Below the pieces are notes generated by a model. It was not told where the DNA came from, made no database searches, and saw nothing but the letters and a program-made list of their open reading frames with translations. A DNA stretch of 51,287 nt from an uncultured Pelagibacteraceae bacterium (lineage in GTDB: Bacteria; Pseudomonadota; Alphaproteobacteria; Pelagibacterales; Pelagibacteraceae), in contig CACLYQ010000005.1 of assembly GCA_902611175.1 (NCBI GenBank), forward strand, positions 1 through 51,287. The letters run 5' to 3'. Made by a program: the position numbers and the translations under genes. Positions within the stretch are counted from its first letter, which is position 1; every line of letters starts with the position of its first letter. This document shows, in pieces, positions 43,160 through 50,637 of the stretch.

Positions 43160-44122
43160 TTACTTCACTTTTAATAAAAAAACTCCAAAATAATTTTTTT
43201 TATCAGTAAAATATTTTAAGACTTTAAAGCCAGATTTATTAACTAATTTAACAAAGTTATTTTTTGAATATTTATGAGAATTTTCAGTATGAATGGTTTC
43301 ATCTTTAGTAAATTTAATATTCTTTTTATTAATTTTTAACGTGAAATTTTTTTTCGATATAAGATGCATTTCAATTCTATTTTTTTTTAAATTGTAGAAT
43401 GCTTTATGTTCAAAATCTTTAGTTTGAAATTTTGAATTACAAATTTTGTTTACTACATTTAATATATTTTTATTAAATTTTGCTGTAACTCCCGATTTAT
43501 CGTTGTAAGCATTTTCAAGAGTTTTATTATTTTTGATTAAATCAACCCCGATTACTAAATAAGAATTTTTGCCTATAATTTTTGAAAAATTTTTTAATAT
43601 TTTTTTTGCATTTTTGGGTAAATAATTTCCTATTGTCGATCCTGGAAAAAAACTGACTATTTTTTTTTTATTTTTTAAAATTTTATTTAATCTATTGGTC
43701 TGACTAAAGTCGGCACATATTGCTGTTACCTTTAAATCTGAGAATTTTTTTGCAATTATCGATGCATTTTCAAACAAATATTCCTTACTAATATCTATAG
43801 GAATATATTCTTTGGGTTCACTTAATGAATTTATAAATTTATTAATTTTTTTATTTGAGCCACTACCAAATTCTACAATTGTTGAATTGATTGGTAATTT
43901 CTTTCTTATCTCTTTTTGTGAACTACCTAGTATTTCTAACTCTTTGTTTGTTGGGTAATATTCTTTAAGGTTTGTAATTTTATTAAATAACTTTGAACCT
44001 TTCTCATCATAAAAATATTTAGGTAGTAAATATTTTTGTTTTTTATTTAATAATCCTTGTAAGATTAATTTTTTATCATCTTGAATTTGATTGTTTATGT
44101 TTATTAATTTTAAATTAGTCAC
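43160..44122 (-). CDS. egtD: L-histidine N-alpha-methyltransferase
   Basis: 320 aa. EgtD trimethylates histidine to hercynine. LPKYFYDEKGSKLFNKITNL near 33-52 followed by EYYPTNKE, SAM motif EFGSGS at 84-89, IPIDISKEYL and FFPGSTIGN are diagnostic. The start is GTG at 44122, forming a TAGTG overlap with the egtB stop; ATG is absent there. Unusually Lys/Asn-rich outside the motifs, in line with the AT-rich genome. With EgtB next to it, the pair makes the hercynine sulfoxide intermediate. Confidence 0.93.
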   Translation of the reverse strand: MTNLKLININNQIQDDKKLILQGLLNKKQKYLLPKYFYDEKGSKLFNKITNLKEYYPTNKELEILGSSQKEIRKKLPINSTIVEFGSGSNKKINKFINSLSEPKEYIPIDISKEYLFENASIIAKKFSDLKVTAICADFSQTNRLNKILKNKKKIVSFFPGSTIGNYLPKNAKKILKNFSKIIGKNSYLVIGVDLIKNNKTLENAYNDKSGVTAKFNKNILNVVNKICNSKFQTKDFEHKAFYNLKKNRIEMHLISKKNFTLKINKKNIKFTKDETIHTENSHKYSKNNFVKLVNKSGFKVLKYFTDKKNYFGVFLLKVK

Positions 44123-45339
44123 TAGATGTCATCAGCTAGTCTGACACCACAAAACTGCCAAGTATCACTTGGGTAAAAGAAATTTCTATAAGATGCTCTG
44201 ACATGATTAATAGACGTAGAATGTGAGCCACCTTTTAAGACAAACTGATTACACATGAACTTATTATTATATTCTCCTAGATTTCCTTCATAAGGTTTAT
44301 ATTTTTTGTAAGGTGTGTAATTACTACTTGTCCAAGCCCATAAATTTCCATAAACATCGTCTGCTTTTTCTTCCACTTCATGGAAAATTTTATTTTCTAA
44401 AAAATTACCTTTTTTCTCAGATTGTTTTAAAAAATACTCTAGTTCAAATTCAGTTGGTAATCTTTTGTTTTTATATCTTGCAAATGCATCTGCTTCATAG
44501 AAACTTATATGAGAAACTGGCTTTTCATTATCAATTTTTTTTACACCGTTTAATGTAAAATAATTATTATTATCTATCCAATACATTGGTTTTTGTAATT
44601 TGTTATTATTTACAAAATCCCATCCATCAGATAACCAATACTCATGGTTTTTATATCCTCCATCATTAATAAATTCTTTCCACTCTCCATTAGTAACAAA
44701 TGAATATATTTTAAAAGGATCTAATTGTGTTTCTGATACTGGTAATTCGTTATCGTAACAAAAAATATCCTCGTTATTTCCATATTTAAATTTTTTACTA
44801 GTTTCTAATGTCAATTCATTTTCTTCTTTAGCAGTTGGTTTATCATCGTTAGAATTATAAGTCGGCATCAATGGATTGTTGTAAAAAATATTTTTAATAT
44901 CCATTAACATTAATTCTTGATGCTGTTGTTCGTGATTTGAACCTAGTTCAACTAAAAATGATGTCCTGTTATTTTTTGTCCTTTTTAAAAAATCAATAAT
45001 ATTTTCAGTTACATAGTGTCTATATTTTACAACATCTTTTAAGATGGGTCTATTTAGTGAACCTCTCTTATTTCGAGGATTGTACTCACCCACAGAATTA
45101 TAATATGAATTAAATATGTAATTGTAATCTTTGTTAAAAGGTTTGTAACTATCATCTAATTCTGACAAGATGAATTTTTCGAAGAACCATGTGGTGTGAC
45201 CAAGATGCCACTTAAGTGGGCTAACATTTTTGCTGGGCTGTATGACCATATCCTCAGCCTCTAAGTTCTCGCACAGAGATAGCGTTTGCTGTCTTGTTTT
45301 GGAGAATAATTCTGTAATTTGAGATAATTTATTTTCCAT
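44122..45339 (-). CDS. egtB: Ergothioneine sulfoxide synthase EgtB
   Basis: 405 aa. N-terminal DinB-like domain with iron ligands in KWHLGHTTWFF (44-54) and NHEQQHQE (135-142); C-terminal FGE-sulfatase/lectin-like domain from about 180 with KRLPTEFELEYFL and a terminal FCGVRLADD. EgtB uses non-heme iron and oxygen to join hercynine to a thiol donor as a sulfoxide. egtA, egtC and egtE are not in the window. Members that use free cysteine need neither egtA nor egtC, but which donor this one uses cannot be settled by eye. First gene of a seven-gene minus-strand run. Confidence 0.93.
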   Translation of the reverse strand: MENKLSQITELFSKTRQQTLSLCENLEAEDMVIQPSKNVSPLKWHLGHTTWFFEKFILSELDDSYKPFNKDYNYIFNSYYNSVGEYNPRNKRGSLNRPILKDVVKYRHYVTENIIDFLKRTKNNRTSFLVELGSNHEQQHQELMLMDIKNIFYNNPLMPTYNSNDDKPTAKEENELTLETSKKFKYGNNEDIFCYDNELPVSETQLDPFKIYSFVTNGEWKEFINDGGYKNHEYWLSDGWDFVNNNKLQKPMYWIDNNNYFTLNGVKKIDNEKPVSHISFYEADAFARYKNKRLPTEFELEYFLKQSEKKGNFLENKIFHEVEEKADDVYGNLWAWTSSNYTPYKKYKPYEGNLGEYNNKFMCNQFVLKGGSHSTSINHVRASYRNFFYPSDTWQFCGVRLADDI

Positions 45340-45443
45340 GACTAAATTTAATTAAATTTTCGGATCATGACAATGGGTTACAATGTGTTCAGCTGTTTAA
45401 TATTTTTATAGACACGGAATATAAAATAATTAAGAATTTAGTT

Positions 45444-46172
45444 ATGAATTTTTCTTTAGAAATAGGTCCTAAAACTGATTTAAGTACGTTGCCTAAGGTA
45501 AAAGATGTTTATGTTACAATGCTACCTGGAGGTGATTATAAAGAGACTGCTCAACAATCTGGAGAGTTAGTTAAAGAGGGATTTAATCCAGTTCCTCACT
45601 TCCCAGCAAGGTCAATAAATGATGAAAATCAGCTAAAAGATTATGTTTCTAGATGTAAAGATTTGGGTGTTAAGCAGGTCTTGGTGATAGGTGGAAGTCG
45701 TGACCCGATCGGAAAATTTGATAGCTCATATCAAATGTTAGAGACAGGGTTTTTTGATGGCATCAAGATTGGAATTGCTGGACATCCCGAGGGGAGTCCT
45801 GATATATCCGACTCTGATTTAGAAAAAGCTATGATAGATAAAAAGCCTTATGCTGATTATATAGTTACACAATGGCTAATGGATACTCAGCCTATTATAG
45901 ATTTTATCTCAAAACAAACAATACCAGTTCATGTTGGAATAACTGGGCCAATGAAAATTTCTAGCTTAATTAAATTTGCTAATATTGTAGGGGCAAAAAA
46001 TTCCATTAACTTTCTTAAATCTAATTTTAGTAAGGCGTTAGATTTATTGAAACCTAAAGACCCTAATGATTTAATTGGGAAAGTTAAATCGCATACTGAT
46101 TATTTCCACATTTATACATTCGGCGGCTTGAAGGAAACTAACAAGTGGTTGAAGGAGAATAACTATGTCTAA
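45444..46172 (+). CDS. MetF-like methylenetetrahydrofolate reductase family protein
   Basis: 242 aa, shorter than MetF (about 300). MNFSLEIGPKTD at the start, FNPVPHFPARSI near 50-61, VLVIGGSRDPIGKF for the flavin, IGIAGHPEGSPD and YADYIVTQ are the MTHFR family landmarks. It would interconvert methylene- and methyl-tetrahydrofolate with FAD. Its last 8 bp overlap the GcvT/DmdA-like demethylase gene, so the likely job is to oxidise the methyl-tetrahydrofolate which that enzyme makes. A housekeeping MetF probably exists elsewhere. Divergent from egtB with 104 bp between starts. Confidence 0.85.
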   Translation: MNFSLEIGPKTDLSTLPKVKDVYVTMLPGGDYKETAQQSGELVKEGFNPVPHFPARSINDENQLKDYVSRCKDLGVKQVLVIGGSRDPIGKFDSSYQMLETGFFDGIKIGIAGHPEGSPDISDSDLEKAMIDKKPYADYIVTQWLMDTQPIIDFISKQTIPVHVGITGPMKISSLIKFANIVGAKNSINFLKSNFSKALDLLKPKDPNDLIGKVKSHTDYFHIYTFGGLKETNKWLKENNYV

Positions 46173-47520
46173 TGAATTTGACTATAGTAAACTAAGACAT
46201 ACAACATCAGTAGATCAGTCTGATAGAAAAGTACCATACAATTTAAGGCAAAGCGGACCTACTAAAGTTGAGATGCTAATATCAACAAGAGTAAGGAAAT
46301 CTCCATACTGGCATTTATCTATGAAAGCAGGATGTTGGAGAGCAACTGTTTATAACAGAATTTATCATCCAAGAGGTTATGTTAAACCTGAAGATGGTGG
46401 TGCAATGGTTGAGTACGAAGCAATTAAAAACCATGTAACAATGTGGAATGTTGCAGTTGAAAGACAAATACAAGTTAAAGGACCAGATGCAGAAAAATTT
46501 GTTGATTATGTAATTACAAGAGATGCTACAAAAATTTCTCCAATGAGAGGAAGATATGTAATTTTGTGTAATTCTTATGGAGGAGTATTAAATGATCCTA
46601 TTCTTTTAAGAATTTCTAAAGATGAATTTTGGTTTAGTTTATCAGATAGTGATATAGGATTATATCTGCAAGGAGTAAATGCAGATGAAAGGTTTAATGT
46701 TCAAATTAATGAAATAGATGCTTGTCCTGTACAAATTCAAGGTCCTAAAGCAAAAGCTTTGATGAAAGATCTTTGTGGAAGTGAAGTTGATATTGATAAC
46801 ATGCCTTTTTATGGATTGGCTTCTGCAAAAGTTGGTGGAAGAAGTTGTATAATTTCTCAAACAGGTTTTTCAGGCGAGTCTGGATTTGAAATATATTTAA
46901 GAGAAGCAACTTTATATGCCGAAGATATGTGGAATGCTGTTCTTGAAGCAGGTAAAAAACATAACTTAATGGTAATTGCTCCTGCACACCATAGAAGGAT
47001 ACAAGCTGGAATTCTTTCATGGGGACAAGATATGGATCATGAGCATAATCCATTTCAATGTAATCTTGGATATCAAGTTTCTTTATCTGGTAAAGGTGAA
47101 TGGAACAAAAAAGCAGATTACATTGGTAAAAAAGCTCTCGAGAAAATGAAAGCTGATTTAAAAGCAGGTCATAAACCTTACAAACTTCAATTAGTTGGAC
47201 TTGAATTAGGAGGAAAACCTATTGAAGAATATGCTCCAGATTTTTGGTTAATTTCAGAAAACGGCAGTGAGCCCGTAGGATTTATAACTTCTCCTTGGTA
47301 TCACCCAGAAAAAGGGAAAAATATTGCTATGGGATACGTTCCATTTGATGGCACGCTAAATGCAAATGGTTTTCCAAAGGGTAAGGTTGGATCGAAATTT
47401 AAAGTCCACCTACCAGAAAAATATTCTGATAAACCTGGAGAACCGGTCGATGCAGTTGTAGTTGATGTTCCATTTACAGAATCTTACAACGCAAATACAA
47501 GAGAAGTAGTCAGTAAGTGA
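46165..47520 (+). CDS. GcvT/DmdA-like tetrahydrofolate-dependent methyltransferase
   Basis: 451 aa. GCV_T fold with VEYEAIKNHVTMWNVAVERQ, IQVKGPDAEKFVDYVITRD, GFSGESGFEIYLRE and a C-terminal barrel (GYVPFDG...GSKFKVHLPEKY). Too long and too different for a plain glycine-cleavage T protein; it resembles DmdA and O-demethylases such as LigM. It would move a methyl group from an S-, O- or N-methyl substrate to tetrahydrofolate. The coupled MetF-like gene supports this. The opening 45 residues (SRVRKSPYWHL, AGCWRATVYNRIYHP) are an extension typical of this uncharacterised branch. Substrate unknown; DMSP not assumed. Confidence 0.85.
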   Translation: MSNEFDYSKLRHTTSVDQSDRKVPYNLRQSGPTKVEMLISTRVRKSPYWHLSMKAGCWRATVYNRIYHPRGYVKPEDGGAMVEYEAIKNHVTMWNVAVERQIQVKGPDAEKFVDYVITRDATKISPMRGRYVILCNSYGGVLNDPILLRISKDEFWFSLSDSDIGLYLQGVNADERFNVQINEIDACPVQIQGPKAKALMKDLCGSEVDIDNMPFYGLASAKVGGRSCIISQTGFSGESGFEIYLREATLYAEDMWNAVLEAGKKHNLMVIAPAHHRRIQAGILSWGQDMDHEHNPFQCNLGYQVSLSGKGEWNKKADYIGKKALEKMKADLKAGHKPYKLQLVGLELGGKPIEEYAPDFWLISENGSEPVGFITSPWYHPEKGKNIAMGYVPFDGTLNANGFPKGKVGSKFKVHLPEKYSDKPGEPVDAVVVDVPFTESYNANTREVVSK

Positions 47521-47530
47521 TAAAAATTTT

Positions 47531-47557
47531 TTTAGGGGGAATTTAATTCCCCCTAAA
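47531..47557 (+). promoter_or_regulatory. Perfect 13-bp inverted repeat before a small membrane ORF
   Basis: TTTAGGGGGAATT and AATTCCCCCTAAA flank a single T. The hairpin starts 10 bp after the demethylase stop and ends one base before the ATG of the 35-aa gene. The run of T lies before the stem rather than after it, so it is not a standard plus-strand terminator; it could limit ribosome access or stabilise the upstream message. Confidence 0.6.
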
Positions 47558-47558
47558 T

Positions 47559-47666
47559 ATGACGAAAACCTTTTTCATAGTTGTTTGCATTATAATCGCT
47601 ATTGCACTAATAATATTCCCATTAATCGTTTCATATAAAGCGCAAAAAAAAAATAAAGATAATTAA
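47559..47666 (+). CDS. Small single-helix membrane protein, 35 aa
   Basis: Starts MTKTFFIVVCIIIAIALIIF, one hydrophobic helix (about 5-25), then a basic Lys/Asn tail. Its TAA overlaps the ATG of the Yip1-family gene as TAATG, the coupling style used by true genes here, which supports it. No ribosome site free of the preceding hairpin. Could be a small partner of the Yip1-family protein. Function unknown. Confidence 0.55.
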   Translation: MTKTFFIVVCIIIAIALIIFPLIVSYKAQKKNKDN

Positions 47667-48211
47667 TGTTTGCTCAGTTTTTAGATATTGTTTTTAAATC
47701 GTTAAAGCTTGATAAAACTCTTTACAGAACTCCAAGATATTATGGAGAAGCTGGAATTTATTTTGCAATTCTAATTATGATTTTAGATGGGGTTGCTGGA
47801 GCAGTTGCAGCTAATACGATTATAAAAACATCAGTTGGTATATCTGGTTTAACGGCTTTATTAACATGGCTGGTTTGGTCAATTTTTATATTTGTAATTG
47901 GCGTTAAAATTTTTCCTGATAAAGATAGAAAAATTCCATTTAAAAGGGTTCTTATAGCTGTTGGGTACGCACACGCTCCAGGCCTGATAAGATTTTTTGC
48001 AGTTACACCAGAACTTGTTCTTTTAATTATTTTTCTTACTCAATTTTGGATTTTTGCTTCATTAATCATTGCAACACGACATATTTTAAATTTAAAATCA
48101 AATTTAAAAGCATTTGGAATTGTATTTTTATCTTTTTTGATTATTTCTTTTTTGACAATTTCATTTGTAATGACAAAAATTAATTCATTGCCTATTAGTA
48201 CGAATATCTAA
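47666..48211 (+). CDS. Yip1-domain-like membrane protein
   Basis: 181 aa with about five membrane segments. FKSLKLDKTLYRTPRYYGEAG precedes the first helix, and a basic loop with KIFPDKDRKIPFKRVLIAVGYAHAPGLIRF, split around residues 84-112, is typical of bacterial YIP1-family proteins. Function unknown. Its TAA overlaps the stop of the convergent zinc-ribbon-like gene by 4 bp. Confidence 0.78.
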   Translation: MFAQFLDIVFKSLKLDKTLYRTPRYYGEAGIYFAILIMILDGVAGAVAANTIIKTSVGISGLTALLTWLVWSIFIFVIGVKIFPDKDRKIPFKRVLIAVGYAHAPGLIRFFAVTPELVLLIIFLTQFWIFASLIIATRHILNLKSNLKAFGIVFLSFLIISFLTISFVMTKINSLPISTNI

Positions 48212-48375
48212 AGCGGAAATAAAGTTTTTGATGTTCTGCAGGAGTTGCAAAGTTTATATCCTGTGAGTATTAAATTTTGAGTTACTGTCTCATCTTCTTT
48301 TTTACATTCATCACAAATATCATTTAATTCATTATTATCTGAATTGTCTGATTTATATTCAAAGTTATCAGTCAT
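48208..48375 (-). CDS. Small CxxC-CxxC (zinc-ribbon-like) protein, 55 aa
   Basis: Starts MTDNFEYKSDNSDNNELNDI, an acidic lead, then Cys21-x2-Cys24 (CDEC) and Cys43-x2-Cys46 (CNSC) separated by 18 residues, spacing that suits a zinc ribbon. The ATG overlaps the end of the DUF3726 gene by 8 bp, so it continues that operon. No family assigned. Zinc binding is inferred from spacing only. Confidence 0.65.
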   Translation of the reverse strand: MTDNFEYKSDNSDNNELNDICDECKKEDETVTQNLILTGYKLCNSCRTSKTLFPL

Positions 48376-48976
48376 TATCTGTTAATCCTGCTCCTGCAGT
48401 TTTTTGTTTTAACTCATCTGTTTCTTCTACAAATGTGTTTTCAGATAATTTTGTTAATTCTTTCCAATCTTCTTCGGAAAAATTATTCTTGTTTTCTAAG
48501 AATTGGATTTTAATTACATCAGCTTTTTCTACAACCTCACTACTTAAATAATTTGAATAAATTGATTGATTGAAATTTAATAAAAATTCTTTTTGATCTA
48601 TCTTTAAAAAAATTCTCTTTCCCGTTATTTCCGAAGATCTGCTGACAAACGGCAAAAATATCAATGGGTAAGCCATTTTTTCAATTTCTATATCATTTAG
48701 TTCTTGGATAGAGATAGATTGATCAAAAAAACTTAATCCAAGTTTAATTGGACAATAAAAGTTTTGAGGTCTGTTGCTTTTGTTAAAAGATTGGCAATTT
48801 TCAAACTTCTCATTATTAAAAATCTTAAAATATTGATTTATATGTTTTATTCCTGGTAAACCAAATAACTCAAGTTGTTTAATGTTTTTTCCTATTTCTT
48901 CGGCAACACCCCAAGAGAAACCTTTTGCTTTAGTTGAACGTTTAACAATTGTATCGATTTCACTATAACTTCTCAT
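48368..48976 (-). CDS. DUF3726 family protein
   Basis: 202 aa. MRSYSEIDTIVKRSTKAKGF followed by SWGVAEEIGKNIKQLELFGLPG is the family N-terminal signature, and the C-terminus ends with KQKTAGAGLTDND, also typical. The function is unknown; no signal peptide or membrane segment. It lies 8 bp after the unrecognised 550-aa gene and overlaps the small CxxC gene. Together with the dipeptidase these form a four-gene minus-strand operon. Confidence 0.85.
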   Translation of the reverse strand: MRSYSEIDTIVKRSTKAKGFSWGVAEEIGKNIKQLELFGLPGIKHINQYFKIFNNEKFENCQSFNKSNRPQNFYCPIKLGLSFFDQSISIQELNDIEIEKMAYPLIFLPFVSRSSEITGKRIFLKIDQKEFLLNFNQSIYSNYLSSEVVEKADVIKIQFLENKNNFSEEDWKELTKLSENTFVEETDELKQKTAGAGLTDND

Positions 48977-48984
48977 TAATTACT

Positions 48985-50637
48985 TTAGTTATATATCCAA
49001 TATTGATTAAATGAATTAAGTTCATTTGGTAATGGTGCTCCTTGAAACATACAAATCCTTAACCATTTATCAGATCTTGGATCAAACTTTACTGCACCAA
49101 AAAAAGATAGTTTAAGTCTTAACATATCAATAGGAACTAATTTTGAGCCGATGGTGTTATCTTGAATTTCAGAATATGGATATTTCTCTGTTATAAACAC
49201 TCTTCTTACAATATGTCTTAAATCATTGTTCCGTACTAGAAATTTACCAATTTTTAAACTGTTTTTTAATGTAAAAATAGTTTCATAAAGTTTTTTTATA
49301 TCTCTAGCAATAGCTGTAGGCTGCTCAAGTTCTGAACCATTATCTTCAAACCGATCCCCAATTCTAGGCTCTTCTTTATTTTTTGAAATGAACCAAAATT
49401 TTTTATTATTTTCATTTTTTGAAAAATCAATTTTTAAAATATCTGAATAATTTTTCTCAATTATTTCTCTTAGATCATTTATAGTTCTATCTATAGGTAT
49501 ATTAAAACTAATATCCTCGTCTGAACTCATTTGAGAAATTAAAGGATCAGTTATTTCATTATATGGCTCCATCATTATAGAAACCAAATACTCAATTCCT
49601 TCTTCAGATAAATTTTCCTCTGCCCAGTTATATAATTTATCAAATATATAAAAATTTGATTTATCAATATTATCTTTCAAATAATTAATTAAATTTTGTA
49701 AATCATTAATTAAATTGTTTATTTTTTTCTTTTGGTATTCGCTGTCAGTATTCCATGAAGTTACATTTTTTAAAGATTTTGTTAAACATTTGTAAAAAAT
49801 TTTAAACTCTTCTTCTGATACTTTTTCTATTTCTCTTATTTTTTTTAAAGCTGTTTCTTTAGCTAGAATCCAATTATTTAACAATGAAGGGTGGTTAACA
49901 ATAAATGGTGCCATTCCTAATCCAGTTGAATTTCCAATTCCTAAATTTCTACAAATATCCAAGTCTAATTCTACTGCGTCTTTAGGATTTTTATGTTTAG
50001 CTATATGATTGACTTGATCGAAAGTGAATTGTCTTACAAGGTAAACTAACATCATTTCCAATCTAAAAGGACCATTTATTTCATCTCTATTTTTAATTCT
50101 AAACCTGTCTGCTAATCCAAATTTTCCTGAGCCATATACTGCTGTTGTTCTGTACAAATATCCAACTTTTGAAAGCTCATTAGTATTTGGCTGAATACCT
50201 TTTGATAAACAATCAACCACATAATTAAATGCTCTAACTGATCTATTTGCTCTTGAAAGAGTTAGTTCTTTATAAGAAAGTCTACCAACTTCTTGTTTAG
50301 GGACATTTTGTGAAAGTCTATCAATATCAATTTTTGAAGGAATGCCATCATACAAAGCAAATGCAGCATCCCATTTGGTTGCAATTACTCTATCAGATCT
50401 TTCCTCATCTTTAAGCTCATTAGCAAAACAAACTAAAGAATATGTTTTTTTATCTTTTGAAAATGAATAAATAGCAACTCCATATCCCCTATCATTCAAG
50501 TCAAACAAATCTCTGTTATATTTCCAATCTTTAAACTCATTTAAAAATGATCTTAGAAAAGATAATTTAGATTGATGAAACGATCCAAGCCTAGAAAGTT
50601 TCATTACAATTTTAGGATCTCTTAGTGGAACTTGCAT
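48985..50637 (-). CDS. Conserved protein of unknown function, 550 aa
   Basis: I do not recognise this family. The N-terminal half is better ordered: VKMKLSRLGSFHQSK-like start, ERSDRVIATKWDAAFALYDG near 97-116, YLYRTTAVYGSGKFGLADRF near 165-184 and LDICRNLGIGNSTGLGMAPF near 226-245. The second half is rich in Lys, Asn and Glu with long predicted helices, and the C-terminus returns to ordered strands. No signal peptide or membrane helix, so cytosolic. It is coupled to the M19 dipeptidase gene by TAATG (50637) and followed by DUF3726. Patterns such as GSGKFG are not a P-loop. Role unknown. Confidence 0.72.
   Translation of the reverse strand: MQVPLRDPKIVMKLSRLGSFHQSKLSFLRSFLNEFKDWKYNRDLFDLNDRGYGVAIYSFSKDKKTYSLVCFANELKDEERSDRVIATKWDAAFALYDGIPSKIDIDRLSQNVPKQEVGRLSYKELTLSRANRSVRAFNYVVDCLSKGIQPNTNELSKVGYLYRTTAVYGSGKFGLADRFRIKNRDEINGPFRLEMMLVYLVRQFTFDQVNHIAKHKNPKDAVELDLDICRNLGIGNSTGLGMAPFIVNHPSLLNNWILAKETALKKIREIEKVSEEEFKIFYKCLTKSLKNVTSWNTDSEYQKKKINNLINDLQNLINYLKDNIDKSNFYIFDKLYNWAEENLSEEGIEYLVSIMMEPYNEITDPLISQMSSDEDISFNIPIDRTINDLREIIEKNYSDILKIDFSKNENNKKFWFISKNKEEPRIGDRFEDNGSELEQPTAIARDIKKLYETIFTLKNSLKIGKFLVRNNDLRHIVRRVFITEKYPYSEIQDNTIGSKLVPIDMLRLKLSFFGAVKFDPRSDKWLRICMFQGAPLPNELNSFNQYWIYN

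Noticed and set aside
45340..45443. Riboswitch (SAM or glycine type) in the 104-bp divergent gap of egtB and the MetF-like gene
   Set aside because: No paired helices or conserved cores of the SAM-II, SAM-V or glycine classes could be found by eye.
46745..47053. Minus-strand open frame of 102 codons inside the demethylase gene
   Set aside because: Antisense shadow of a conserved GCV_T fold; no features of its own.
46165..47520. Calling the 451-aa demethylase DmdA
   Set aside because: It is about 80 residues longer than DmdA and has a distinct N-terminal extension. The GCV_T fold and MetF partner support only a general methyl-transfer call.
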